Part shown: positions 1 through 5,959 of the stretch, in pieces
How positions within the stretch are numbered: the stretch's first letter is position 1
Layout of the letters: each line of letters starts with the position of its first letter
NCBI GenBank assembly: GCA_900770075.1
Contig: CAAGIZ010000175.1
Coordinates: 1 to 9,247, forward strand
Reading direction: 5' to 3'
DNA: 9,247 nt
Source of the DNA: Spirochaetia bacterium
Lineage (GTDB): Bacteria; Spirochaetota; Spirochaetia; Treponematales; Treponemataceae
Notes under the pieces: model-generated
The model's database searches: none
What the model was told of the DNA's origin: nothing
What the model saw: the letters and a program-made list of their open reading frames with translations, nothing else
Made by a program: the position numbers and the translations under genes

Positions 1-455
1 GCCTTTGCTATATCGGCATACAAAACAGTTTTTGCCTCAACAGCACCGTCCTCACCCTCAACTTCCAGAGTGATGGAAGACTGGTCAGAAGAAAGAACCT
101 TTCCGCCGACCCAGTCCGTAACGGTTTTGTCCCAGACCCGCACCTGCCGCCCCGTAAAAAGGGCAAATTCAGCTGCATTTTTTATATTGCGCTCCATTCC
201 CGGAGACGTAAGTTCCATGTAAGTGTCTTCAGTGCCGAGAATTTCCTCGATTTTTGGAAGAAGTACGCGATGCACCTTAGAACAGTCATTTACCCCGATA
301 TTTACAGAAGGGTCAGTTCCCGTAATTACTGCAAGAATGTGAGTGGTGCTTCCCTGCTTTGAAAATTTAAGTTCCACAAGGCGGTACCCCAAAGAAGCAG
401 CAACTTCTTCACATTCATCGTAATGAGGGTAAGAGCTTAACGGTATGTATTCCAT
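1..455 (-). CDS. rimP: Ribosome maturation factor RimP (3' end cut by window edge)
   Basis: RimP is a cytoplasmic factor that binds the 30S subunit and assists its late assembly. About 151 residues are visible, close to the usual family length (about 150-160), so little is missing. The N-terminal alpha/beta domain carries LGYRLVEL near residues 22-29, DCSKVHR at 57-63 and the family hallmark ELTSPGMER at 81-89. The C-terminal SH3-like domain begins around GRQVRVW (102-108). I chose the ATG at 455 because it puts the LGY motif about 22 residues in, as in other RimPs. An in-frame ATG at 509, directly preceded by a stop codon, would add 18 unmatched residues; neither start has a good Shine-Dalgarno. 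A promoter-like sequence lies at 541-567. In most bacteria nusA and infB follow, which would be beyond the left edge; that is not visible here. Identity rests on motifs recognised by eye. Confidence 0.9.
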   Translation of the reverse strand, partial: MEYIPLSSYPHYDECEEVAASLGYRLVELKFSKQGSTTHILAVITGTDPSVNIGVNDCSKVHRVLLPKIEEILGTEDTYMELTSPGMERNIKNAAEFALFTGRQVRVWDKTVTDWVGGKVLSSDQSSITLEVEGEDGAVEAKTVLYADIAK

Positions 456-540
456 AGTTCCCGAAAAATCCCCCGAACAATAAAAAAGGACCCGTGTCTG
501 CGGATCCATTTAAATATTGCTATTAAAATGTAAAAAAAAT

Positions 541-567
541 ACTATATTTTTTCAAAAAAAAAGTCAA
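541..567 (-). promoter_or_regulatory. Putative sigma-70 promoter for rimP
   Basis: On the minus strand TTGACT (567-562) is followed 15 bases later by TATAGT (546-541); TAGTAT at 544-539 gives an alternative with 17-base spacing. The spacer is a T run followed by an A run. It sits between the pseudouridine synthase stop (600) and the rimP start, suggesting rimP can be transcribed on its own. The predicted leader would be about 25 or 80 bases depending on which ATG is used. Confidence 0.5.
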
Positions 568-599
568 GTCCTCCACCCGCCAACATCACAAAACTTCAC

Positions 600-1313
600 T
601 CACTCAAAATTCCACCCGCAAAGTTCCGCCGCCTTTTTTATATGCTCAGGAAGTTCCGCCGTAAAGACAGTTTTTTTCCCGTTTTTTTCTCCTAAAGGCA
701 GTTCCAGTCTGGTTGCCGCAAGGCACAGTTTTTTAAGACCCAGTTTCCGAAGTTTTTTGTTCAGTTTAAAATTTCCGTGCCGGTCGTCCTGAACAATGGG
801 GCATCCCGCCTTTGCAAGATGAATCCTTATCTGATGCATTCTTCCGGTTCCAAGCTTAAGCCTTAAAACAGAAAGAGGGATTTTTTCAGAACCAGATTCT
901 TCTTCCCCGCCAGAAGGAATTTCCACCTCCGAAGAGTGCAAAACCTCAAATTCAGTAAGGGCACTCAGTTCCCGTCCCTGCTTTACCACAGAATCCGTCA
1001 ATACACCACGGTAAGAAGTTTTTCCCTTTACCGAAGGAAGCCCCAAACAGACGGCAGTGTATTCTTTTTTTACCAGCTTTCCTGCAATCAGACCGCTCCA
1101 TCTGCCCGCCGCCGCAGCAGACTTTGCCACCACCATAAGACCGGAAGTTTCCCTGTCCAGCCTGTGAACCAGAAAAATCCTGTAACCCAGCTGTCTTGAA
1201 AGTTCCTCGTCCAAAGGGTGAACAATACCGGCTCCGCCCTGAACGCTTACTCCGGCTTCCTTATTTATGATGAGGATTTCTTCATTTTCGTATACAATCT
1301 GAACGTCTTTCAT
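600..1313 (-). CDS. RluA-family pseudouridine synthase without S4 domain
   Basis: The enzyme isomerises specific uridines in RNA (rRNA or tRNA; the target cannot be read from sequence) to pseudouridine in the cytoplasm. The 237-residue protein is essentially just the catalytic domain. The signature HRLDRETSG lies at residues 50-58 with the presumed catalytic Asp at 53. The second conserved block TGRMHQIRIHL is at about 156-166, followed by the G.PIVQDDRHG segment also seen in RluC-type proteins. There is no N-terminal S4 RNA-binding domain, unlike RluC and RluD, so it resembles the short RluA/TruC-like forms. The ATG at 1313 is chosen over an in-frame TTG at 1325 because it begins MKDVQIVYENEE, the normal start of this fold; the ribosome-binding site is weak. 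Downstream, in the same direction, lies rimP after about 90-145 bases. The family is certain; the substrate is unknown. Confidence 0.9.
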   Translation of the reverse strand: MKDVQIVYENEEILIINKEAGVSVQGGAGIVHPLDEELSRQLGYRIFLVHRLDRETSGLMVVAKSAAAAGRWSGLIAGKLVKKEYTAVCLGLPSVKGKTSYRGVLTDSVVKQGRELSALTEFEVLHSSEVEIPSGGEEESGSEKIPLSVLRLKLGTGRMHQIRIHLAKAGCPIVQDDRHGNFKLNKKLRKLGLKKLCLAATRLELPLGEKNGKKTVFTAELPEHIKKAAELCGWNFE

Positions 1314-1351
1314 CCGATAATCCAACTGGATCAGAACAATTTTTTTTCAGG

Positions 1352-1380
1352 GGCCATTTTTGCTGCGCAAAAACCGGGCC
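1352..1380. repeat. Inverted repeat (stem-loop) in the 1314-1555 intergenic region
   Basis: Seven-base arms TTTTTGC (1357-1363) and GCAAAAA (1367-1373) surround a 3-base loop. An outer GGCC/GGCC pair (1352-1355 with 1377-1380) extends the stem across a small internal loop. On the plus strand only a short T stretch follows, so I do not call it a terminator. It lies just upstream of the pseudouridine synthase start. Confidence 0.6.
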
Positions 1381-1392
1381 TTTCAGGGTTCC

Positions 1393-1402
1393 GGCGGCCG
1401 CC
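1393..1402. repeat. 10-base perfect palindrome GGCGGCCGCC
   Basis: A perfect self-complementary GC-only decamer, standing out in a region otherwise rich in A/T runs. It belongs to a cluster of palindromes between 1352 and 1478. No function can be assigned. Confidence 0.5.
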
Positions 1403-1406
1403 TTCA

Positions 1407-1426
1407 TTGTTTTGCAGGCAAAACAA
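1407..1426. repeat. Perfect inverted repeat, 9-base arms, 2-base centre
   Basis: The arm TTGTTTTGC (1407-1415) and its exact complement GCAAAACAA (1418-1426) are separated by AG. The right half of a second pairing partner, TGCCTGCAAAAC, recurs at 1467-1478 and is the exact reverse complement of 1409-1420 over 12 bases. The arm can therefore fold locally or at long range. It could be an operator for the gene at 1556, a structured leader, or part of a dispersed repeat. Confidence 0.6.
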
Positions 1427-1478
1427 CGCGCTTTGCGCGCCCTTACAGTCCCTTGTCCGGGAAACATGCCTGCAAAAC
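1409..1478. repeat. Long-range 12-base inverted repeat enclosing a CGCGC/GCGCG hairpin
   Basis: GTTTTGCAGGCA (1409-1420) and TGCCTGCAAAAC (1467-1478) are perfect reverse complements over 12 bases. The 46-base interval between them contains a second hairpin, CGCGC-TTT-GCGCG (1427-1439). The rest of the gap, 1479-1555, holds only a possible -10 (TAGAAT, 1517-1522, without a convincing -35) and the strong AGGAGA ribosome-binding site at 1541-1546. No coding gene is supported anywhere in 1314-1555. Confidence 0.55.
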
Positions 1479-1555
1479 CACAGAACTGCCCTCAAGTCTA
1501 CAAAAAAACAGTCTTTTAGAATAGGGCACGACAAAAAAAAAGGAGATTCACCCTT

Positions 1556-2761
1556 ATGATTTTTTCCGCCAGAAAAAAATACAGCCTTACAAAAACACTT
1601 GCAGCCCTGTTTTTTATCCTGTGCCTTCCCAGCATTCCGGCTCAAATCGTAACCAGCCAGATTTACGGCTACAGCATAGACCTGCCTCAAATGTCAGAAA
1701 TTGCAGATATGACGGAAGACGAAACTTCCATACTCTTTACACACCAGATTCTTCCAGTTCAGACAGCCGTAAAAGTCTGGCCTCAAAAAGACTTTAAAAA
1801 CAGCGAAGACTGTCTTTCTGCCACCGGGGAAAAACTCTCTGCCAAAGGAGAAATTTCCAGCGTAAGGTGGCGGAACCGGGACTGCGCCGTAAGCACCATA
1901 AGCATTGACAAAAAAGTTCTGGGCACGGCGCAGGAAGGCTGGGGCTGCTGCATCCCCCTGCCGGACAAAAAAAGCTTTCTTACAGTCCTTTCCTTTGCGC
2001 CAGAAGACAGGGCAAAAGACTGCCAACAGTTCATGCTTTCTGTACTGGACAGCATAATGCCGGACAGGCTCAGCACAAAAGAGGCAGGACTGATAACAGC
2101 CTTTGCCTTTCCAAAAACCGAAAATAAGGAAATTACCCTGCAAATCGCAGGAAAAAACATAAAAACATCTTTGGACAAAGACGACACCCAGGCCAGCCAG
2201 TTTGTAATCGACCGGGAATTTGCCCTATTCACCCTCTTTGTAAACCAGAAATGCTGGAAAGAAGCCTGGCAGCGTTTTTACAGGCTTATTGCAAGGGATT
2301 CTGCAGGGCGCATAAAAAAGGCCGCCTTTGACATTTCTGCCGCCCTCATGGAAGACTGCAGAAAAGAAAACCCGGACTTACCAGAAGCCGTTCTGGCACA
2401 AAAACTCCTGACCTGGACACAGGGCTTTTCCTACGAAAGAAAATCCGCCACGGCAGACAGGGCAGATTTTGCAAACCTACCTTCCGTTCTGGAAGGTGCC
2501 GGTTCCGACTGCGACAGCCGTTCCATGCTGCTCATGCTTTTTTACAAATCCTTCGGACTGGATTCCATAATGCTGGTAAGCACAAAATACAGCCACGCCA
2601 TGGCAGGGGTCAGTCTTCCGGGCTGTCAGGGGCAGAGCTACGCTTTAGACGGAAAAGAATATCTTTTTGGGGAGACCACCGCCCAAAACCTTACGCTGGG
2701 CATGCTGGCAAAGGACATGCAGGACAGAAAATTCTGGATTCCAGTGGAAATGTACAATTAA
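1556..2761 (+). CDS. Exported protein with C-terminal transglutaminase-like domain
   Basis: I do not recognise a named gene. The 401-residue product begins with a basic stretch and a hydrophobic segment (about residues 12-29, ending near PAQ), consistent with a Sec signal peptide, so it probably acts in the periplasm or at the surface. The middle (about 30-280) has no motif I can name. The last third resembles the transglutaminase/cysteine-protease-like core: GSDCDSRSMLL places the candidate nucleophile at Cys319, YSHAMAG gives His347, and the acid could be Asp365 or Glu373 (in GETT). Such domains cleave or cross-link peptide bonds, or serve as inactive scaffolds. The start is well supported by AGGAGA at 1541-1546, nine bases before the ATG. 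It is a single gene facing the HTH-EIIA gene convergently. Confidence is high that it is a gene and moderate for the domain. Confidence 0.75.
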   Translation: MIFSARKKYSLTKTLAALFFILCLPSIPAQIVTSQIYGYSIDLPQMSEIADMTEDETSILFTHQILPVQTAVKVWPQKDFKNSEDCLSATGEKLSAKGEISSVRWRNRDCAVSTISIDKKVLGTAQEGWGCCIPLPDKKSFLTVLSFAPEDRAKDCQQFMLSVLDSIMPDRLSTKEAGLITAFAFPKTENKEITLQIAGKNIKTSLDKDDTQASQFVIDREFALFTLFVNQKCWKEAWQRFYRLIARDSAGRIKKAAFDISAALMEDCRKENPDLPEAVLAQKLLTWTQGFSYERKSATADRADFANLPSVLEGAGSDCDSRSMLLMLFYKSFGLDSIMLVSTKYSHAMAGVSLPGCQGQSYALDGKEYLFGETTAQNLTLGMLAKDMQDRKFWIPVEMYN

Positions 2762-2788
2762 AGGGTGCAGGATTTTTGCGTTAGCGCT

Positions 2789-2814
2789 GGGAGCCCCGAA
2801 GTTGGGGCTGTCCC
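2789..2814. repeat. GC-rich stem-loop downstream of the transglutaminase-like gene
   Basis: GGGAGCCCC (2789-2797) pairs with GGGGC and TCCC (2804-2808 and 2811-2814), with a 2-base bulge and a GAAGTT loop. It is followed on the plus strand by an A run, not a T run, so it is not a standard intrinsic terminator for the plus-strand gene, and the minus-strand side has no T run after it either. The right arm TTGGGGCTG (2802-2810) is also the exact complement of CAGCCCCAA at 2890-2898, so two alternative folds are possible. Confidence 0.55.
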
Positions 2815-2843
2815 AAAAAAGAATAAACTTATGCAGCGTAAAC

Positions 2844-2868
2844 GATCATTTCGACAAGCTCAATGACC
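2844..2868. repeat. REP-like intergenic repeat with TTCGACAAGCTCA core
   Basis: GATCATT (2844-2850) and AATGACC (2862-2868) form imperfect arms (6 of 7 pairs) around TCGACAAGCTC. From memory, the core TTCGACAAGCTCA is a very common intergenic repeat in many unrelated bacterial genomes, often as a hairpin, with unknown function. Here it lies between two convergent genes, a usual place for such elements. Confidence 0.55.
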
Positions 2869-2916
2869 ATAAAAAGAAAACTTATCAGGCAGCCCCAATG
2901 AGCCACGGCGGTGGCG

Positions 2917-2984
2917 AAGGGCGGACATAGCGACCCGGAATGAAGGGAGCACCGGGTGCGCACTGAATGGAGGGAAACGCCCTT
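2917..2984. repeat. Nested inverted repeat before the 3' end of the HTH-EIIA gene
   Basis: An outer 7-base stem, AAGGGCG (2917-2923) with CGCCCTT (2978-2984), encloses an inner stem, ACCCGG (2933-2938) with CCGGGT (2952-2957). Two copies of a GAATGRAGGGA-like motif sit at about 2938-2948 (inner loop) and 2965-2975, and a close relative occurs at 5859-5869. It could act as a transcript-end structure for the minus-strand gene, but no T run follows. Confidence 0.5.
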
Positions 2985-2990
2985 AAAATT

Positions 2991-3641
2991 CTATTCCTGA
3001 GTCAAAAGGGCGTAGGCTTCTTCCGGCGTTGAAGCATCCAGAAGCTTGTCCCTCAGTGTCTTTTCCTTTAATTTTGAACTGAAAAAGCTGAGGGTCTGAA
3101 GGTAGTAGGTGTGCTGGTTGTAGGCAGCGGCTATCATAATAAGAATTCTTACAGGAATTTCGTCGATGGACTGGTAGTCGATTATATCTTTTTTGCAGAT
3201 TCCCACGCTCATAACCAAATCCGTAACGGAAGACAGGCGCACGTGAGGAATTGCGATTCCCCGGCCGATTGCCGTAGACATAAGTTCTTCCCGCTTTAAA
3301 ATTTCCGTAACAAGTTCTTCGCTGTATTTTACCTGTGGTGCCGTTCCCAGATTGTTGGCAAGTTCCACAAGGGCATCCCGTTTTGTGGTGTGGTTTATGA
3401 ATACGATTCTGTCTGGCGAAAGTATGTTTTTTACAATCACTTCCGGGGTAGGTTCTTCTTTTTTTATGTTTGAAGAAAGACGTTCGTTTACCCATTTTTC
3501 AATTTCTGACTTTTTAAAGCGCCATACCGTTCCGATTTTTCCGGCCGGAATTTCCCCTTTCTGTGCCCAGTCATAAACGGTGCGTTCAGAAACGCGCAGG
3601 TATTTTGCAACTTCTTCGATTGTAAGGATATCGTCTTCCAT
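2991..3641 (-). CDS. MerR/excisionase-type HTH fused to PTS EIIA (PtsN-like) domain
   Basis: This 216-residue protein probably senses phosphotransferase state and may bind DNA. Residues 4-55 form a HTH_17-type domain (LTIEEVAKYLRVSERTVYDW, then KIGTVWRFKKSEIEKWV). After a short linker, residues about 65-216 form a fructose/nitrogen-type EIIA domain. RGIAIPH places the phosphorylatable His at 133 in the usual context. No EIIB or EIIC domain is present, so it is more likely regulatory, like PtsN, than a sugar transporter part. The ATG at 3641 has GGAG seven bases upstream, and a promoter with TTGACA lies at 3690-3718. It is divergent from the 3860 gene and convergent with the transglutaminase-like gene. 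I know HTH-EIIA fusions from treponemes; the DNA target and phosphodonor are unknown. A ptsN symbol would be reasonable but is not proven. Confidence 0.88.
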   Translation of the reverse strand: MEDDILTIEEVAKYLRVSERTVYDWAQKGEIPAGKIGTVWRFKKSEIEKWVNERLSSNIKKEEPTPEVIVKNILSPDRIVFINHTTKRDALVELANNLGTAPQVKYSEELVTEILKREELMSTAIGRGIAIPHVRLSSVTDLVMSVGICKKDIIDYQSIDEIPVRILIMIAAAYNQHTYYLQTLSFFSSKLKEKTLRDKLLDASTPEEAYALLTQE

Positions 3642-3689
3642 CTGTTTTCTCCAATTTTACAGGTGCCTTTAAATGACAAACTTTAGAAT

Positions 3690-3718
3690 ATTTTGCATTT
3701 ACAACGGTATTTTGTCAA
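3690..3718 (-). promoter_or_regulatory. Putative promoter of the HTH-EIIA gene
   Basis: The minus strand has a perfect -35 TTGACA (3718-3713), a 17-base spacer and CAAAAT (3695-3690) as -10. The predicted start near 3683 gives a leader of about 40 bases that includes the GGAG ribosome-binding site. The same intergenic region carries the oppositely directed promoter at 3822-3850, so the two could be co-regulated. Confidence 0.6.
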
Positions 3719-3821
3719 GCAATCCTGTTTTTCCTATTTTTCAGCCGGGGCTTCAGCATTATAGATTTTTAAGGAAAAATTTGAAAATGCACTTGCACTG
3801 TTCCGGGGAGGAGTTGCAAAC

Positions 3822-3850
3822 TTGACCATAGTTTTTAAAGTCTTTACTAT
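3822..3850 (+). promoter_or_regulatory. Putative promoter of the propeller/LytM-like pair (near-leaderless)
   Basis: TTGACC (3822-3827), a 17-base spacer and TACTAT (3845-3850) make a good sigma-70-type promoter. Transcription would start near 3857, only about 3 bases before the ATG at 3860. There is no ribosome-binding site before that ATG, and an in-frame TAA at 3851-3853 rules out a longer protein, which supports leaderless or near-leaderless translation. Confidence 0.6.
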
Positions 3851-3859
3851 TAAAATGCT

Positions 3860-4924
3860 ATGCGTAAAAAACTCAATCCTATAGTTACAGTCTGCACCGC
3901 GGTCATAGTTCTTTATGCCTTTTTTGCAGTAAGGCCGCTTTCCAAAGAAATTCACTTTATCACAAAATGGACTACCGACTGCAACAAAGCCTCTCCTGAT
4001 GCCGGAACCTCGGATGAGCAGGAATACATTCCTTTCAGGCTGGGACAGACGGCAGGTTATTTTACGCAGGACGGAAAAATCCTTCAGTCCTTTACGTTTC
4101 CATATAAAATTGCCCTGAGCGCTCAGGACTACTGCACCTACGGAACAAGCGATTCTTCCCTAAAGCTGTTTTCCAGACAGAAAAAGCAGATGGCGGAACT
4201 GAAGATGCAGGGGTTTCCGTTTTTTCACGACGGCAAAAAATTCCTTATGCTCCCAGGCGGCGTAAGTTTTGCCTTTCTGGACGATAATTTTTCTCCCAAA
4301 TGGAAATTTGAAAACTACGCTCCGATTACGGCCTTTGACTGCGGACAGGACAGCGTTGCAGCAGGATATGCTGACGGTTCAATTCTGATTTTTGACAGTG
4401 AAGGAACGCTCAGGCGGCAATACGAGCCGGGCGGAAGCACCTTCCCTGTAATTCTGGGGCTTGCGGTTTCGGAAGACGGAAACACCACCGCAAGCGTAAG
4501 CGGACGGCAAAAACAGCGCTTTACCCTTGCAAGACAGGAAAACGGGCTTACAAAAATAGTCTTCCATGAATATCTGAAAGAGGAAACCACAAGGCAGGTT
4601 TTGGTAAGCTTTTCAAAAGACGAAAACTACTGCTATTTTGCCCACAAGGACTGTCTCGGCATACTGGACTGCAGAAGCTTAAAGGCAAGGCACATCTCCA
4701 TAAAGGGAAATATTCTTTCCATTCAGGAAACTGAAGACGGAAAAAACACCTTTGTCCTGAGCAAAAACGGAGGCAGGTATTCTGTTTCCGTCATCCAGAA
4801 CCACAGCAGTTTCTGCGGAAGCTTTGACTTTTCTTCAGAAAATGCCTTCATCACGGTAAGCGGCAATTCCCTCTTCGTAGGAAGGGACAATCTTCTCTCC
4901 AGAATCGATCTGGAATTCAAATAG
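3860..4924 (+). CDS. Membrane-anchored beta-propeller-like (WD40-like) protein
   Basis: I do not recognise a named gene. The 354-residue product starts with MRKK and a hydrophobic stretch (about residues 8-24) without an obvious cleavage site, suggesting a signal anchor with the rest in the periplasm. The body is beta-rich with recurring blocks of the WD40/PQQ-like propeller type; the clearest is SVAAGYADGSILIFDSEG at about 162-179, followed by ILGLAVSEDGNTTASVSG. No catalytic motif is visible, so a protein-binding or scaffold role is the likeliest inference. The start is fixed by an in-frame stop nine bases upstream; there is no Shine-Dalgarno, and the promoter at 3822-3850 implies an almost leaderless message. 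The stop is 24 bases before the next ATG, so it probably forms an operon with the LytM-like gene. Confidence 0.7.
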   Translation: MRKKLNPIVTVCTAVIVLYAFFAVRPLSKEIHFITKWTTDCNKASPDAGTSDEQEYIPFRLGQTAGYFTQDGKILQSFTFPYKIALSAQDYCTYGTSDSSLKLFSRQKKQMAELKMQGFPFFHDGKKFLMLPGGVSFAFLDDNFSPKWKFENYAPITAFDCGQDSVAAGYADGSILIFDSEGTLRRQYEPGGSTFPVILGLAVSEDGNTTASVSGRQKQRFTLARQENGLTKIVFHEYLKEETTRQVLVSFSKDENYCYFAHKDCLGILDCRSLKARHISIKGNILSIQETEDGKNTFVLSKNGGRYSVSVIQNHSSFCGSFDFSSENAFITVSGNSLFVGRDNLLSRIDLEFK

Positions 4925-4948
4925 GCATCCTGCCTTTTGGAGACAAAA

Positions 4949-5809
4949 ATGAAAAAACTGCGGATTTTTACGGCTCTTTTTTTTCTTTCTGCAAATGCTT
5001 TTTGTTTTGACTGGCCTCAGGACGAGATAATGTCCGACACCTTTTTTAACTATTTTGCCCACATTCGGGGCGGTGTTGTAAACCCTTCAATAGTCTTCAG
5101 CGACAGCGGAGAGGTAAAAACCTCCGGTGCAGGAACGGTTACGGCGGTTCTAAGCGAGCACGACGAGGAAGGGGATCTATTTGAAAGCACCCTTGGAAAT
5201 GCCGTAATAATAGCCCACGAAGACAGCCTTGTGTCTGTTTACGCAAACCTGAATTCCTCCGGTCAGGAAGAAAGATACGGACTTTCTGAAGTGGAAACGG
5301 CCGCTTCTCTGGGCAGCTGCGGAAGTTCAGGCTGGCAGGAAGGAAACGCACTTCTGGAATTTCAGGTGATAGACTTAAAGGCAAAATCTTTGGTTAATCC
5401 CAGGGTTCTTCTGCCCCGGTTTGGCAGCGAACTGCCTCTTTTTTTGGGAAACCTAACTGCCATAAACAAAAAGGGGGCTGAATTCAGTTTTGACGCAGCA
5501 AGGAGAATTCCTTCCGGAACCTATTACATTTACTGTGCACAGCAGCCTGTTGCCATGCCCTACAAGACCACGATTTTTGTAAACGGAGCGGTGGCAGACT
5601 CCATAACGTACGACACGCTTGTGAGTATTGACGGAAGGCTCTGCACCGGCGGAAGGAAAAACTACCCTTCTTCCCTGGTTTACCCGGATTCAAAAAGGCA
5701 GCTGGCAGGGGAAACGGCAATTCCCAAGGGGCTGAACAAGATTACTGTTTCTGTGTCGGACATTCTGGGCAGGGAAAAGACGCTTACTTACACGGTTGAA
5801 GCATACTGA
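4949..5809 (+). CDS. Exported M23/LytM-like protein lacking zinc ligands
   Basis: The 286-residue protein has a signal peptide (MKKLRIFTALFFLSANAFCF, cleavage near residue 19-20). Residues about 35-155 follow the M23/LytM peptidase pattern: a lead-in RGGV, GAGTVTAV at 60-67, GNAVIIAHEDSLVSVYANL at about 83-101, a Gly-rich LGSCGSSG turn, ALLEFQV at 134-140 and LVNPRVLLP at 148-156. The metal and catalytic positions are replaced: the expected HxGxD near residue 39-43 is absent, YAHL is YANL (Asn100), and HLHFEV is LLEFQV. It is therefore probably inactive, like the regulatory LytM proteins EnvC and NlpD that activate amidases. Residues 160-286 look like a beta-sandwich/Ig-like tail. The ATG at 4949 is preferred over a TTG at 4937 because TTGGAGA lies six bases before it. 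It follows the propeller gene in an apparent operon. Confidence 0.75.
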   Translation: MKKLRIFTALFFLSANAFCFDWPQDEIMSDTFFNYFAHIRGGVVNPSIVFSDSGEVKTSGAGTVTAVLSEHDEEGDLFESTLGNAVIIAHEDSLVSVYANLNSSGQEERYGLSEVETAASLGSCGSSGWQEGNALLEFQVIDLKAKSLVNPRVLLPRFGSELPLFLGNLTAINKKGAEFSFDAARRIPSGTYYIYCAQQPVAMPYKTTIFVNGAVADSITYDTLVSIDGRLCTGGRKNYPSSLVYPDSKRQLAGETAIPKGLNKITVSVSDILGREKTLTYTVEAY

Positions 5810-5820
5810 TGCAACCCTGA

Positions 5821-5895
5821 TTGGAAAGGCGCGCAGCGTCTCGGAAAGGCACTTTCCGGAATGGAGCGAAAAGAGGAACCTTGGAAAGGGGCACC
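5821..5895. repeat. Short direct repeats and hairpin in the 5810-5959 gap
   Basis: Three copies of a TYGGAAAGG unit occur at 5821, 5841 and 5881. The middle one forms a perfect 7-base-arm hairpin, CGGAAAG-GCA-CTTTCCG (5842-5858). It is followed at 5859-5869 by GAATGGAGCGA, close to the motif in the 2937-2977 repeat block. A CCTCGAGG palindrome lies at 5894-5901. No T run follows the hairpin, so a terminator for the LytM-like gene is not supported. Confidence 0.5.
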
Positions 5896-5924
5896 TCGAG
5901 GAGCTGGCTGGACGGCAAAATGCG

Positions 5925-5953
5925 TTGCCATATAAAATTTTTGGTGGTAAAAT
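5925..5953 (+). promoter_or_regulatory. Putative promoter of the first phosphohexomutase (leaderless candidate)
   Basis: TTGCCA (5925-5930), a 17-base spacer and TAAAAT (5948-5953) place the transcription start at about 5960, the A of the ATG itself. An alternative -10, TATAAA at 5931-5936, has a weaker -35 (TGGACG, 5909-5914) and would give a leader of about 17 bases containing GGTGG (5943-5947), a weak ribosome-binding site. An in-frame TAA at 5948-5950 excludes a longer protein. Confidence 0.5.
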
Positions 5954-5959
5954 CGATTT

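Noticed and set aside
1314..1325. TTG start at 1325 for the pseudouridine synthase
   Set aside because: It adds four residues with no better ribosome-binding site; the ATG at 1313 begins the normal fold.
1331..1690. Minus-strand open frame crossing the palindrome cluster
   Set aside because: It overlaps the well-supported gene at 1556 and has no recognisable domain or ribosome-binding site; its frame is probably a by-product of the repeat.
2789..2820. Intrinsic terminator for the transglutaminase-like gene
   Set aside because: The stem is strong but followed by A residues instead of T on the plus strand, and no T run follows it on the minus strand.
2821..2990. CRISPR array or mobile element in the repeat block
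   Set aside because: Repeats are inverted and unequal with no regular spacers, no transposase is present, and no target-site duplication was seen.
3804..3884. Leader peptide: GGGGAGGAG followed by TTG at 3822 and about 20 codons
   Set aside because: The TTG coincides with the -35 hexamer and the frame lies over the promoter; a message starting near 3857 would not contain it.
4937..4948. TTG start at 4937 for the LytM-like protein
   Set aside because: The TTG is part of TTGGAGA, the ribosome-binding site of the ATG at 4949, which also gives a standard signal peptide.
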